Shown in pieces: positions 25,401-37,142 of a DNA stretch of 62,000 nucleotides. This DNA is from Phoronis australis (lineage: Eukaryota > Phoronida > Phoronidae). How positions within the stretch are numbered: position 1 is the stretch's first letter; each line of letters opens with the position of its first letter. Made by a program: the position numbers and the translations under genes. Where the stretch lies: assembly GCA_002633005.1 (NCBI GenBank), contig NMRA01000330.1, forward strand, positions 1-62,000. The letters are read 5' to 3'. The notes beneath the pieces are model-generated. The model was given only the letters and a program-made list of their open reading frames with translations, did not search any database and was not told the DNA's origin.

Positions 25401-28400
25401 TTTACTCCTCGTCGAAGTTATGCGCGTTTCAACTTAGGACCAACAAAACTCATAAATGGCTGAGGGACGACGTGTACTCCACCGATGAATGCACTAGACT
25501 GTTGACGACACTTTATGCTCCGTTATAAAAGCCATATCCAAGTACGCACTTATACGCCCTCAAATTGGGTAATTTCAAATTGAGAGTTATTTTCTTTTTA
25601 TGAAAGACTATGCCGTTATGAGTCTATTATGCCAGAAAATACTACGTTTGCTACAATAAAGTGAACAAAATTCACTCTGATTTGACCAAATTACGTGCAA
25701 TTTTCTCGTAATGTGTAGCTTTGGATTTCATAATAACACCGAAATTACGTGTATTTGCCGGTATCAAAGTACTTTTTAATGAGAGCTTCAGAGCTCAGGG
25801 GGAACAATTGAGGAGGATTTAATATGTGTGTAATTTGTGCAATCGTACCGTGGTAACGAACTGTTGGTCTCCCTGGTGTATATTAAAGACTCCGCTATCG
25901 ACTTCGCATGAGACGTGTGACTTCGTCTTTAATTTGAGACCTTTCCAAACAAAGGCCAACTCGATGAATCGCGATTAGATAATTCTATATCAGAGAACTT
26001 TCAGTAAGGAAATTTGAAAAGGTAAATCTTGAAGTGATAGTGTCTCTCCATAAAATGTACCTGGTTCAGTTAGAAGGAGATGGCAGACTGTTTTATTGTT
26101 TGAATGTCTTTTTTCTGAGTGTTCGAATACATCCGAAATTCTACGTCACGCCAATTGAGATTTGTTTTTTAGCGACAACACGTTTAAACACTCTAGAAAT
26201 AGACGCTGTTTTCTGTAAATCCACTGTGTTTCTTTTGACATTGTGACTAGAAATTGTGTTGGACGATCCCATCAAAATTTCACCAAACTTCTGATAATGC
26301 CGCACAGAGCAATACTTATCTTGTTTTGTTAGAATACAAACTTTCGACGGCTGTTTGCTTGCGCGGTAATAAAAAAATCCGATTCACCTAACAAAAACTT
26401 TGTCACGGACGTTTAATGACATTGTCAACAAAAATAGAAGCATTCAACCGACGACCACGGACTTGTAGTGTGGTTGGGATTGGCTCCTGAAGCGGTTTTT
26501 ATGTCGCACAGCTACGATTGTTTCTCATGGGCGGTCTGTAAGCGAGTCAGTTTGCAGCGTAGAATTACTCGATAAATCAGACGACGTAGTCTCACGGATA
26601 CGAGGCAGACGAGTGCGTACGGTAACACGAAAACTCGGCGATCCAGACTCATCGAGTTCAATTATTTAACAACCACCGTAGAAAGCTGTGAACACCTAAA
26701 ACAATACTAGTTTTCAAAATGGACTGAGTTCGTTTTCAGGAGAAAAAAGTACTTTCACGCATCCTGTAACGGCTTAGGATATTTTGAGTGTGGAAATAAC
26801 CATGTTGCCGGCAAATGAACTCCATTTTCTCAGTCGCTGAGGCTATTTCGAGCGCTTTTAAACTGTGCGAATTAAATTTACAAAGAATGAAATAAGTGAA
26901 TATACAAGAACAGACATAATGTTTGAAAGACGCCGATGGTGCGGCTTGCGCCAAGCCTGGGGATATGTCTTAGTTGACATTGTTTCATTAATATAGCTGA
27001 TGATCTTCGTCAGTTTTCAAAAGAAGACATTCCGTTTATTGCCTCGTGCTTTATATTCGAAAACCTGGCAGATTGCGTGATCAACCCACCAAATGAATAG
27101 CACTACGCGGGCCTTAATGCATGACCCATTGAAAATGACCAGGGGGTGAGGCACGAGAACAGCTTCGTTCTTTCTTCGCTGGGGAATCGTTTCGGTTTTT
27201 TCACGTAGCCGCAGGCTGGCGTTTGATTATATAAGTGTTTTCTTGGTTTCATGGCGTTTCGCTGCTGGATATTTTTGCGATTGTGTAAGTTCAGCTCGCT
27301 AATGATCGGTTAGAAGTTTTTATTGCTTGCTAACGTGCCTTCTCGTGTTGTATACCGCGTTCTTGTTGACTGGAATACGTCCATCGCCTATCTTTTAGAA
27401 AATCGAGGTGTTTCTGCGCTTGTTTTAAATTACAATACCCTATTAATGGTGTCAGAATCTTTGACAAGTTACTGGACTCAGAACGCCAATTTCTTCCAAA
27501 AATGACAGAACTACATGTAGAATAATGGGTAATGTCTCCTTTAATAAGATTTCCGCTCTACTATCGAATTTGGTGTTGCTCGTATGCTCACAGCACGTGT
27601 AGGATACGCGCTCGCGTACTGTGGCCTTTAGAGACAGGTGCTGAATTTCAAACGACCCAATCACAGACTAGAAAACGGAGAAGGGTTAACGACCCCGGCG
27701 ACAGTGTCTATCATTTTACATTTCTCGGCCTAATTCAAATTGATGATGCGAATTAAAGTTATCATATGCTGATATTACTACCGTTACCGTTGATAGCACT
27801 GCGAAGTTCATCGTATTTGGGAGTCGAATTAAATTATTTTTCGCCAAGTTCAAAAGCTGTAACATCTTCCACTTGTCACTGAATTGATAGATCCTCCCCC
27901 CAACCGTGCGGTGACGTGCGACAAAAGAGCTGTATTTGTTGAGTTCAGTTATTAAAATGTTTGTCGCTCATTGCCTGTTTACTTCTCACTGGGCTGGCTC
28001 TAAGAAATGTCTATGGTCTACGCGGAAATTGTTTAGAATATCAAGGCACGTAATCGTGATGCGAACATGGAAATCAAAACAATATTCAGAATTATAGTAA
28101 AAAAGGGAGTAGACTGAATTCTATTGAGAAAATAGTTTCCTTTTTATCATCGATATCAGCAATTTGATATAATGCCGACTGTACAAATGTAAACCGCTAT
28201 ATGCTACTTGCAATAATAAACTAAAGAAACAAGAATTATAAAATGACAATATAAGTAATACTTTAAGAATTTTTGAGCTCAAACAACGAGGATGTCGAAG
28301 CATGACTTGTTTTGATATGATACTTGAATTTCACTATTCTCCAGTTTTATTATAACTCGACTCGAGGCGACATGTAAAACACAAGCGTTATTGGCATTAC

Positions 28401-31053
28401 CGACAAGAAATCATAGTGATGATGATAATAATAATAATGATAATGATAATAATAATAATAGTAATAATAACAGTAATAGTAATAACAATAAAAGTATGTG
28501 TAGCGATAGTCTTTATTGATTGCACAAAAGCCCCCGACTCGGTCCGTCAATGTCAATTTTCTCAGTGATGCTTTCAGTAGCAAACTCAACAATACTGAAA
28601 ATAATTCGAATTGTAAAAAATAATTACGAATTAATGACAAGGGTATTTCTTGTGTATTCGATGTTAGTCAAACTGGACTGAAATTTGCTAACCATGTTGG
28701 CATCGGTTTCGCTATTCAGTTGTTTATCCTGCGTAGAATTGAGGTAGTTAAATTATGACTGCGCAAGTTAGCATATGATTATGACTTTCTGAAGCGTCTC
28801 TAAACCATGATCACCTTGATAGCAACAGTCCTTACATGTTAAGGAAAGGGGTTGAGGGGTAACAGCATACTTTTAATTTTGGGTTTTCGGAAACTCAAGT
28901 TGATAAATGCAGATTTAAAACGGAATTAGGCTATCCCGTGCTCCCAGTCAAGAAGTTTTGTTTTAGGTCACTTATCATTGTAAAAATGGTCGTGTTTTGG
29001 TCCTCGCGTAACTTAGAACCGACCTGGCAGGTCGCTATTTTTCATAGGAATGTAATAAAATTTTAGGTTACATCAGCGTGACCAGAAACTGAATGAGTTT
29101 GGTCTGAATAAACAAAGTGCGGGGAGCTGTCAGTTCTTCCATGGGCCAAAAATTAATCCTCATTTGAGTAAAAAAAAAAACACTTTGCAGTGGCGGATTT
29201 AGGGTGGAGGAGGGCAAGAGGGTCATGCCCCCCCTAAAGTTCTCCCAGATTCCATTTGGCAGTTCGGGGGTGTGAATGTCTGACGGACAAAATCATGGCT
29301 AATACTCTGCCCTGCCCCCTGCCTAACTCAAAATCCTGGATCCACCCCTGATTTGTGACCTGTTTTAAAAAGGAATCGAAACATGTTTTTTGACAGAAAG
29401 CACAGGTTTATTACCTCTTCAGGTAAAGTAAAAGTAGATTGTAAGTCAGTTATACAGAACTAAGCCTATTACATTTTTGAGAGTAATCTTTCATGAGGAG
29501 AAGCGTCGGAGTACAGTTATCGTAAACAAAAAATGTCAATGTTTTGTATGGACAAAATGCTTCGCTAAATTCCAGAGATTTGTTAATTGACGTATGACCG
29601 CCGTAAGTTGAAGTGTATCACGACAAATGTCTGTGTGCCGGAGCCAGTCCTTGAACACAGGTGATTTTAGATGGACCTTAATTAGAATTTGAACAATCAG
29701 CTCGGATATCAATTCTTAAAGGTACGCGCGGAGTTTCTTAACTCTCATCAATTGATCTAAACAAAAGGGACATGAGAGCTAATTAAGGCCTCGCCAAAAA
29801 TCAATAAATTGGGCGTTTGCTAAATACTTGCGTCTCAGCTTGCGTCTTATCTCCTACCTTTTTAGCCGTTCGAATAAAGTCAAGCATCCTTGTGAAAATC
29901 GGGCTCAGCTGCGCCTTCGGAATGTTCGATAAAAGGATTAAAATACGGATCATTAGAGTACCGTCTTGATTATTTTATTGAGACGACAACAAAGTGAATC
30001 ACTCAACCGAACATGCGCTGTGAATCTTCCAATTAACTCAGTGGGTAAAAATCCAAGTTGAATTTGTAAGACCAAGTTCACCACAATACAATTATTTTGA
30101 TAGTTGATTTGTTTCATGAAACTGTAGATCAACTCTTGTGTCCTGTCATATTCTAAAACCATATGTTCTTTTATATTTCTCGTTCATCTGGCATACCGTC
30201 ACAAACTTTGTCTGTTACAATTATCGAAATCATTCCTTATTATGCCCGCATAAACTGTTGACAATTGATGATAGAGGAGTTTGCTAAACGATAATTTTAG
30301 AATACGGGTTGGCTTTTGTGTGAACAAATACATAATTAATTCTAAACACGGTCAGTAAATTGGAATTTTATTGGTTGATAATAAATTTACCCTTCTCGGT
30401 CGAGTGAGGAAACGACTACTAGTAATAGGTATTTCACAGGGATTGTATCTATGATATCTTGTTTTCAACTGTCTGAAAATTTTCCCTCGTATTATTTCTA
30501 GTTATTGTTGGCATTGTTTGAAAAAAATACAATTGATTTCAATCAAAATTATTTTATTCCAGCGAAGATATTAACGAAAGTATCACACACAGTTTATGAC
30601 ACGGTTTTGCTTTCAAAGATTTGCTTCAGTGAGTTTTGCATCAAATGTTTTTTGACTTTCCAGGTGAAAATTTGGTTTCAAAATCGACGATCAAAATGTA
30701 AGAAAGTCATGAAACACCAACAGCAACACAACGGAAATAGCCCGGCCAGTCAAGCGTCTCCGACCTCCCAGTCGCAAACACCCGTCATGGATTCACCGCC
30801 GCCCCCTCCGCCGCCACCTCCGCACAACGGTCAAACGACGCCACAACCACAGCCAAACAATCTCATGGTGTCGCCCGTCAACTCCGTTAGCCCTCCCGCG
30901 TCGTGGCCGGAAATCACAAGTAGTGCGCACACGCACGCGCAGATATCAACCCCATCGACGTATCACATGTCAGCAAACATGTCGGCGCAGTATCCGCCAC
31001 AGTGGTATGGCGTAGAAACAACTATGAACCAGCCTCCTCAAATTTTAACGTAA
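19147..31053 (+). CDS. dlx: Distal-less (Dlx) homeobox transcription factor, three exons
   Basis: This is a nuclear DNA-binding transcription factor of the Dlx/distal-less family, which in bilaterians patterns appendages, ectoderm and neurons. Joined exons 19147-19435, 24513-24688 and 30664-31053 give 855 nt, 284 residues plus stop. The N-terminal part has [10 protein letters not shown], the conserved Dlx N-terminal motif, then a Tyr/Ser/Pro/Met-rich activation region. The homeodomain is residues 112-171: [10 protein letters not shown] at its start, [19 protein letters not shown] in helix 2 and into helix 3, then [11 protein letters not shown] with Trp159 and Asn162 intact. Homeodomain position 56 is Cys (residue 167), where Dlx proteins usually have Phe or Tyr. 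The C-terminal tail is Gln/Pro/Ser-rich with a nine-proline run. The intron between homeodomain positions 44 and 45 is the classic Dlx position. Introns are 5077 and 5975 bp. Both donors (GTAAGA, GTACGT) and both CAG acceptors are canonical. Confidence 0.96.
19436..24512 (+). other. dlx: Dlx intron 1
   Basis: It is 5077 bp, AT-rich, with no recognised repeat family. Frames at 22567-22803 and 24184-24468 (94 codons, ending just before exon 2) have no coding signature and look like chance. A dense cluster of TAAT cores at 22205-22370 is listed separately. Confidence 0.85.
22205..22370. promoter_or_regulatory. Candidate intronic enhancer, TAAT-rich
   Basis: Many ATTA/TAAT cores lie within about 170 bp, including TATTAATTAAGG, GCTAATTGG, AATTAATTGA, TTCATTAACC and ATATTAATCAC. 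Homeodomain factors, including Dlx proteins, bind TAATT cores, and Dlx genes in other animals have intronic and intergenic enhancers. AT-richness alone produces some such sites, so this is only a candidate. Confidence 0.25.
24513..24688 (+). CDS. dlx: Dlx exon 2 (homeodomain residues 1-44)
   Basis: The acceptor is a strong pyrimidine tract (TTTCTTCTTCAG). The exon enters in phase 1 to complete Glu97, then reads [14 protein letters not shown] before the homeodomain start [10 protein letters not shown]. It ends in phase 0 after LTQTQ at donor GTACGTAG. Helices 1 and 2 match the Dlx family almost residue for residue. Confidence 0.96.
28417..28495. repeat. Trinucleotide microsatellite (AAT/ATG)n
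   Basis: An imperfect run of ATA, ATG and TAA triplets about 80 bp long. On the minus strand it encodes a Tyr-rich chance frame (28350-28640), which is not a gene. Confidence 0.9.
29188..29350. mobile_element. hAT-like MITE, intact copy
   Basis: It starts CAGTGGCGGATTTAGG and ends CCTGGATCCACCCCTG, whose complement is CAGGGGTGGATCCAGG, so the ends are imperfect terminal inverted repeats. The flanks CTTTG and ATTTG match at 4 of 5 positions, consistent with an aged short target-site duplication. It has no coding capacity. Relatives lie at 4573-5560 and 44077-44397, and an element with similar ends at 39337-39571. Confidence 0.7.
29670..29880. promoter_or_regulatory. Candidate regulatory block in Dlx intron 2
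   Basis: It contains CTTAATTAG, ATCAATTGATC, AACAAAAGGG (TCF/LEF-like), GAGCTAATTAAGG and AATCAATAAATTGG within about 200 bp, less uniformly AT-rich than its surroundings. The motif mix suggests a cis-regulatory element, but only cross-species conservation would show it. Confidence 0.25.
30664..31053 (+). CDS. dlx: Dlx exon 3 (homeodomain residues 45-60 and C-terminus)
   Basis: It starts in phase 0 with [15 protein letters not shown] after TTTCCAG. Then come a Gln/His stretch, Ser/Pro/Gln-rich sequence, nine consecutive prolines, and a C-terminus with [10 protein letters not shown] and a final NQPPQILT before TAA at 31051. The Cys at homeodomain position 56 is encoded by TGT. Confidence 0.96.
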   Translation: MKIWFQNRRSKCKKVMKHQQQHNGNSPASQASPTSQSQTPVMDSPPPPPPPPPHNGQTTPQPQPNNLMVSPVNSVSPPASWPEITSSAHTHAQISTPSTYHMSANMSAQYPPQWYGVETTMNQPPQILT

Positions 31054-31775
31054 AGACAACGTAATTCGTAGTCATGTATATTTATGTACAAAGTGTCTTA
31101 ATTTATATTGTGGGCGGAAATAGCCATTGAGACTCTGCAACAGAAGTGAGACGCATATGACCGGCCACGAAATGTATCGATTATTGCTTTATTTGACAAG
31201 TGCATACCGTGTCCTTTCTGTTGTTATACGTACGCAACACTGTCGGTGGTTTTATTCAAAGCTCAATGTGTCACCGTTTTGTAGAAAATAATTCACTTGT
31301 TATACTGCTGTTATATGACCGTATGTCATTTTCAGTGTAACATTCTCTTATTTATTAACATACACATGAAAACATCACATTCGATGATTACTGATGATTT
31401 ATCTTTGATTGTCGTCTGTAAGTTTGTTTTTATCCATTCGCTTTTTAAAATCTTGTTAGGATGATATACAGCGTATGTTCAAGTTTATTGTACATCTCGC
31501 TATTGTGTTTTACGTTTTCATATTGAACTGTGAGGTTGTTTTGGTATCCCATTGGAGGCTATGTTGTATACAAGCACATTTTATTGACAACATCCATGTT
31601 GATTTTATTTGGATTACTTCATTTCTCATACGTTGTAAATATTCATGAAATCATGTTATATGAAAGTAGTTGTAACGGAGGTGCATTCCTGTCCTATTTT
31701 TGTAAAGCGCCACCTAGTGTTATTGAAGTGAACGTAGTTCGAGTATATTTGTAAATAAAAGAACCGAACAGCCAT
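31054..31775 (+). other. dlx: Dlx 3' untranslated region
   Basis: About 0.7 kb of T-rich sequence follows the stop. The first canonical AATAAA is at 31754-31759, so cleavage is expected about 15-25 bp later. The 74-codon frame at 31530-31754 lies inside this UTR and is not a gene. Confidence 0.7.
31754..31759 (+). terminator. dlx: Dlx polyadenylation signal
   Basis: Canonical AATAAA, 701 bp after the stop codon and the first on this strand downstream of it. Confidence 0.7.
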
Positions 31776-34700
31776 TGATAATTCGTTTATTTCTATATGT
31801 TAAGATCAGAAGAATTTGGTTGCAGCCCTACTTGTAAACAAAATTTGTTGAACACACAACACTGTTCCTAAGATCATGTACTACAGTCGTAGTTACAAAT
31901 AGTAGGCGAACATTTTGGGATAAAAGTTTGCTATCCTATCGGCACCAAATTTGTAACATAATTTTGAGACCTTAAACACATTCCAAGCTAATCTAGTGAC
32001 ACAAAAGTAATAAAAAATGCTTTTCACATCCGTCCCCAGACTGATTTGAGCTCACAACTTCAGCGGTCATGGTTTGCTGGCGAAGTGAAGTCCCTCTCTA
32101 TGAGTAGCTAAGTATTTTAAGCTGCATTCCAGATTCCAACAAATGATTGACAGCCAATGACTAAAATTAGCGATTTGTAATAAAATCACCAAATCAACGG
32201 ATGTTGTTTGTTGCCTAACTCTGTTCAAACCTGATAACTTCAAAAGATGTGTTATCCCGTCCAACAAAGAATCTTGCGATTCGTTTTTCGGTCTCAAAAG
32301 CGATTATTTCCCTTCTCAACCAAAGGATAATATTTTAAATATTCAAAAAATTCAGCTAAACAAGTACCTGTCATACAATAAAATACGTTCGAAAGTTTGA
32401 CTGCACGTCTGGAATGTCTGTGAACTTTTGGCTCACCGCCTGAAATTCAAAAAGTATTGATAAACCCTTTATCTATTTATTTTTTATTCGGAAAATTGCG
32501 AGCTGTGAATTTCTTTTCTAATTTCGTTAATAGTGCTATTCGTTTCACTGTTTTCTTAACCAAAATGAAGCGCAATGTCTCTACACTGTAGAGACGTCCT
32601 AATCATGCGACACAACACACTATCGGGATTGGTCTGAACAGAATTTTGATGACCTAATTCAAATGTTCAGCATTTCCCATTATTGCCCTCACATTATAAA
32701 TAAACCAAGAAAAAAGCCAAAGAGGACCAATTTTGGAACATTTTTGTAGCTTTCAAAATCAAATCTGAAGGGCTTTCAAGTGTTACAGCTAGCAATTCAG
32801 TGTAATTTTATGAAAATCGGTTCTGAGTAAAGAACAGTCCTCAAAACGAGTAATTTCATTTTTGTCTGACAAAATAATGGATGGTATGGTAATACCAACG
32901 TTCAGGATGGAATCACCTCTCATTGAGCGGTTGGAGAAATGTTTTATTTTCCACTGTTCATTGTCGGGTAGCGCTCATTTTCTTTGTAAAAATGCTAACA
33001 TGAATATTGAAAAAATATTTAGCCTCTACAAAAACATTTTACAGCAAGCCCTGTGAGAGTTTAGAGCAAGCCCTGTGAGGGGAAATAATTTTAATTTTAA
33101 TTTTAATTTACGCTTAGCTTTGATTCACGCCAAGACAGTGATCCTAAGCTGTTGAAGAACTTCTTTACATTGCAGAAACGTCAATAAGAAGAACTTGTAT
33201 TTGAATCCATGACTTTTTCTAATTGCCCTTTGCCTTGGCGCTGAGCTGTGAACAAAATAAAACCGGACAATCCATTGGCGATAACACTCAGGGTAGAACT
33301 TTAAACAAAACATTTTTTTCGCGTGGCTTCAAAACATAAATTATTATATTATTATAAATATTATAGACATCGTTATTATCACATTGAACTCGACAACATC
33401 AGTATCTCTACCTATGAAGCGTGTCTGCCCAGCATGTAATTTGTAAACTAACGAGATCTGATTCTCAATGCGTACAATCAGCGAGAGTGCCCTGTTCGGC
33501 AAAACCGATTCAGATCTCGCTGGATCTCGCTGGGTAAATTGAACCTTTTCCTTTAAACCCTTTTTTCTTTCACAGAAGCGAGAGTCTTCTTCAACAATAA
33601 CCGTGTAAATGAATAAACAAGTAACACTGTGTACGCGTTAACCATACATTCTCATTTTGAAATAGCGCTTCGAGTCACAAACAAATTAAACTGTTCAATT
33701 CTATGTTTAATTAAACTAGTGCCCATAACGTAATTTTAAAAATCTTTAACAAATGCTTTTTTCGCTGCTTGAATGGGGTGTCAAACTTAATATACCAATA
33801 TCACGCGCTATGCTGCATCTTTCTAAGAGGCAAATTACGACACTTGGTGCGCGCGCTAATCCGATGGCACATGAAAAATCATTGTTTTCCACTATACAGT
33901 AGTTGTTGGAAATTGGAACCTCAGCCTTCCCAACTGCTCAAATTAGCTGTACAAATTACCACGAAATTGTTTCAAATTGCTATAATTTTCTCTCGCGAGC
34001 CAACTGCATGAGCAGGTTGCGAGGGGAAATGCCGTAATCAGGGCGTCATTAACGCAGAGATAATCACTCTATCTAGCAAGGTTGGGCACTACCCTGTTAA
34101 ACCGGCCATTGTCGGGCTTAAATGCACCGTATTTTACCAATAAGAAGAACTAGCCTAGGGCTTCAAATGAATCTTTTTTCGATCTGTCATACTACTCGAG
34201 TACACGCTTTTGTTTTCTTTATCTCGAACACTGTTCAGCTGACTGGGTTGTCCGACGAGTTCACACTGGGAGCAACTGTAGAAATGTATCAGAGGTGCAT
34301 AGATAAGTTTTAATTGATTATTTTTTATCCAACGCGACTAGCGAACAATTTCCCTGGAAGCGGCAGGGGTATATGACACAATATGTTTCTTTGTATGGAG
34401 TATGCAAGCCGGTCTCGTTTAGGGAATTTTTGATCTATTAAAAACTGCTATGAACTCGCCTTCTGTCAAAACAATAAACTTTTAATTTAGGTCATTTACA
34501 CTCATATGTACCAGAATAAAGTTGCTCTCGCAGTGTCCCTTGGACAGTACTGGTGATTTTTTGTTGCTTAACAAGAACTGAGCCTCCGTTGTTGCTAAGA
34601 CCATACTCGATAAAATGCCTGGCTCGGCGGGTCATTTTGCGCGCCGAACACGGCAAAAAGCAGTAGCGAATTGTCAATTCTCCTAAACCCACGAATTACT

Positions 34701-35780
34701 TCTGAACCGGAAACAAATAAAAATTGAAATCAGCTCTACAACGGTCACTCGTCTCGATCAAAAGCATTTTTACGAAAGTCGAATTAATAGCAGCTTTAAA
34801 TTTGAGGTTCACGAAAGGGAGTGGTCGATCTAAACACAAGGTGGATTTCGCAAAATCAACCTCTGCAATTAGTGGTGCAGCCACTGACTATGTGAACTAA
34901 ACTATCACTGAAAATTAACTGAACGCAAAGGGCCATTTTGCAAAAATAACCTCAGAAATAGACAGTGACCTTATGGAACAAAGCAATGCTAAAAACTATC
35001 TGAATAGTAGGCCTTGAGGAAGAACGACGAAATCTAATCAACAGACTGCAAACTATGATTAGAGAATTCAGCCACTTACTCAGGTGTCATTTCGCAAAAT
35101 AGCATCTCAATTAATTGACCTTATGAAACAAAATTAAACCTGAAAATCATCTCGATACATGGAGTACATCAGTTCTAACCAAAAACTGCCATCTATTGGA
35201 TACGACTGGCGGAAGGGTATTCCAGAGGAGCTCAATGGAGGAGACAGTTGCCGACGTAGAGACGTAAAATGCCTCTGAGTCACAGACAAATAAACAATAT
35301 TAAAAAGAGAATTGTTGCCAATTTTCCAAACGATTTCAGTTGTTGCTCTTGGAGACTCAGTCTTTGTTAGATAACACAAACGTATAACAGACTCTTTGTC
35401 GAGAATAACAACTGATGTGTGCGTTCACGGACACCAGACTTTCAGAGTTTTCGAAACTGGCCCAATTAAAGTTGTATAGAACGTGAACAGACTAAATTGC
35501 ATTATTAAAAGCGGTTTTTCGCCATTGGAACAGAAGTCAAGCTGTTTACCAGCTATTTTACGATTTGCTTGTAAACATTTTGAACTTCTGTTGTTGTCAA
35601 ATTTTTGTTTTAGTTTCAAATTTCAAAAACAATCTCTCAACAAGTGGTCAACGTCAATGTTTCTCCCACACAGCAAGGCACCGTTCCGTACTTAGTGTGG
35701 CAAGACAATAACCATTTCTAGCAGAAACCAGTCCGACTTCTTTGAGCGCATATATTATATCTATACAAGCTCTGCAGAGA
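31776..35780. other. Intergenic, no gene seen
   Basis: Short overlapping frames only. There are minor repeats: GCAAGCCCTGTGAG twice near 33044-33078 and a TTTTAA run near 33090. No exon, RNA gene or transposon coding sequence was recognised. Confidence 0.5.
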
Positions 35781-36034
35781 GCATGCGCGCAGCCAGGGGG
35801 GCTCGGGGGACTCGAACGAATCCCCCATTTGGCGAAGTGGGCCAAAAGGTCCGCCTAGGAGAAACAAAAAGTCCGGGAAAACGAGACAAAAGTCCATTAA
35901 AAAGGCGTAAACGCGCAATTCACAGCTCCGAACGTGGCACATCGTGTTTTTTTAGTCCTCCCTCTTTATTGTTAGTAAAAGGTCCACATCGTCAGAAACT
36001 CGAGCCCCCACATTAAAGGCCGGGTGCGCTCATG
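35781..36034. mobile_element. MITE, GGTCCGCCT family, copy 1
   Basis: The left end GCATGCGCGCAGCC and right end GGGTGCGCTCATGG are imperfect inverted repeats. The interior (AAAAGGTCCGCCTAG, CAAAAAGTCCGGGAAAACGA, ACTCGAGCCC) matches the element at 43239-43504. No coding capacity; the frame at 35783-36016 is repeat sequence. Confidence 0.6.
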
Positions 36035-37141
36035 GAGAGGGAGATATAACACCCGTTGACGCTTGGTCTGATTTTGTATAACTGTATTTTTAATTTCATA
36101 ATGGAACTGTGTACCTGAATTAATGATGTAAACATTGCTTCGTTCACTTCAAAATGCCCACCTGAACACTGTCTCGTTCCCTTTAAAATGCCCACATGAA
36201 CATTACTTTGTTCATTCCAAAATGCCCACTTGAGCGTTGCTTTGTTCACTTCAAAATGTCTCCCTGAACACTGCTTCGTTCACTTCAAAATGTCTCCCTG
36301 AACACTGCTTCGTTCACTTCAAAATGTCTCCCTGAACACTGCTTCGTTCACATCAAAATGCCCACCTGAATACAATTTCATTCACTTCAAAATGACCTCC
36401 TGAACATTGCTTCCCTCACTTCAAAAGTATATTTGAACTAAAATACTTGTTTTCACTGAATAAAAAGAACAATAATTCGTACTGCGTTGTAACATCCATA
36501 TCTCTCCATATGTAATTAAATTAAATTTTCAAAAAATATTTTTTCTTGTAACGACTTTGCCGCTATTATTACTAAATTGTATTTCTCCAATTTTAGAATA
36601 AAACTACTTGAAAGAATACTGGTCTCACTCAGGGAGATTAAATCTCAACTATTTCAGTTCAATTATTCATAAGTTTGAAATTGACACTTCATAAATAATT
36701 CATGAACTTAAGAGTTATTTAAATTTCAGATTCAATTAAACCAATTGGCCCCGTAGTCCGATCATTTTCCTTTCGATATTTTGCCACTATACTATGTTAC
36801 ATTGGAATTAAATTGTTGATTAATTAGACTATTTTCTGCTCATTTAAACGTGTCATAAACAGCGGGGTATCTGGCTGGTAAATTTGCGCTGCGATTCAAC
36901 TGATATGCAGCGAGATATTGGAATTTCATGAAACAAACGCAGAAATGGAGGACACGTTTAAGCAAAATTAAGCAAATATTCTACGCATTATTTTGTATTT
37001 TTGCGTCCAGCTACTGTAAGTGGAATGAAATCGAGGGAAATATCTTGAGGAAAGAGACGGTTAAAAATAATAGACCACCAGTCTGAAGTTATGTAAATTG
37101 ATTGCAACGCTGGTAAATACTGAATTCCTGTGTTAAGTTGG
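36009..37141 (+). repeat. Tandem segmental duplicate, copy 1 (before N)
   Basis: This 1133-bp block, from CACATTAAAGG to GTTAAGTTGG, is repeated almost identically at 37143-38378 right after a single N. It contains about nine units of a 34-bp minisatellite followed by about 0.7 kb of non-repetitive sequence that is nearly identical in both copies. See the findings: it is probably an uncollapsed haplotype. Confidence 0.9.
36130..36430 (+). repeat. 34-bp minisatellite, allele/copy 1
   Basis: The unit resembles TTCAAAATGCCCACATGAAC plus ATTGCTTCGTTCAC, about nine times, with a local subfamily carrying GTCTCCCT. Its short open frames (36013-36249, minus) are repeat artefacts. Confidence 0.9.
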
Positions 37142-37142
37142 N
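37142..37142. other. Single-N assembly join
   Basis: One ambiguous base lies exactly between the two copies of the 1.1-1.2 kb duplication, marking a contig or haplotype join. Confidence 0.9.

Larger units (their letters stand above)
24689..30663 (+). other. dlx: Dlx intron 2
   Basis: It is 5975 bp and contains an ATA/TAA trinucleotide microsatellite (28417-28495), an intact hAT-like MITE (29188-29350) and a candidate regulatory block (29670-29880). The frame open upstream of exon 3 (from 30505) is intron sequence; the true exon starts after TTTCCAG. No nested gene is recognised. Confidence 0.85.
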
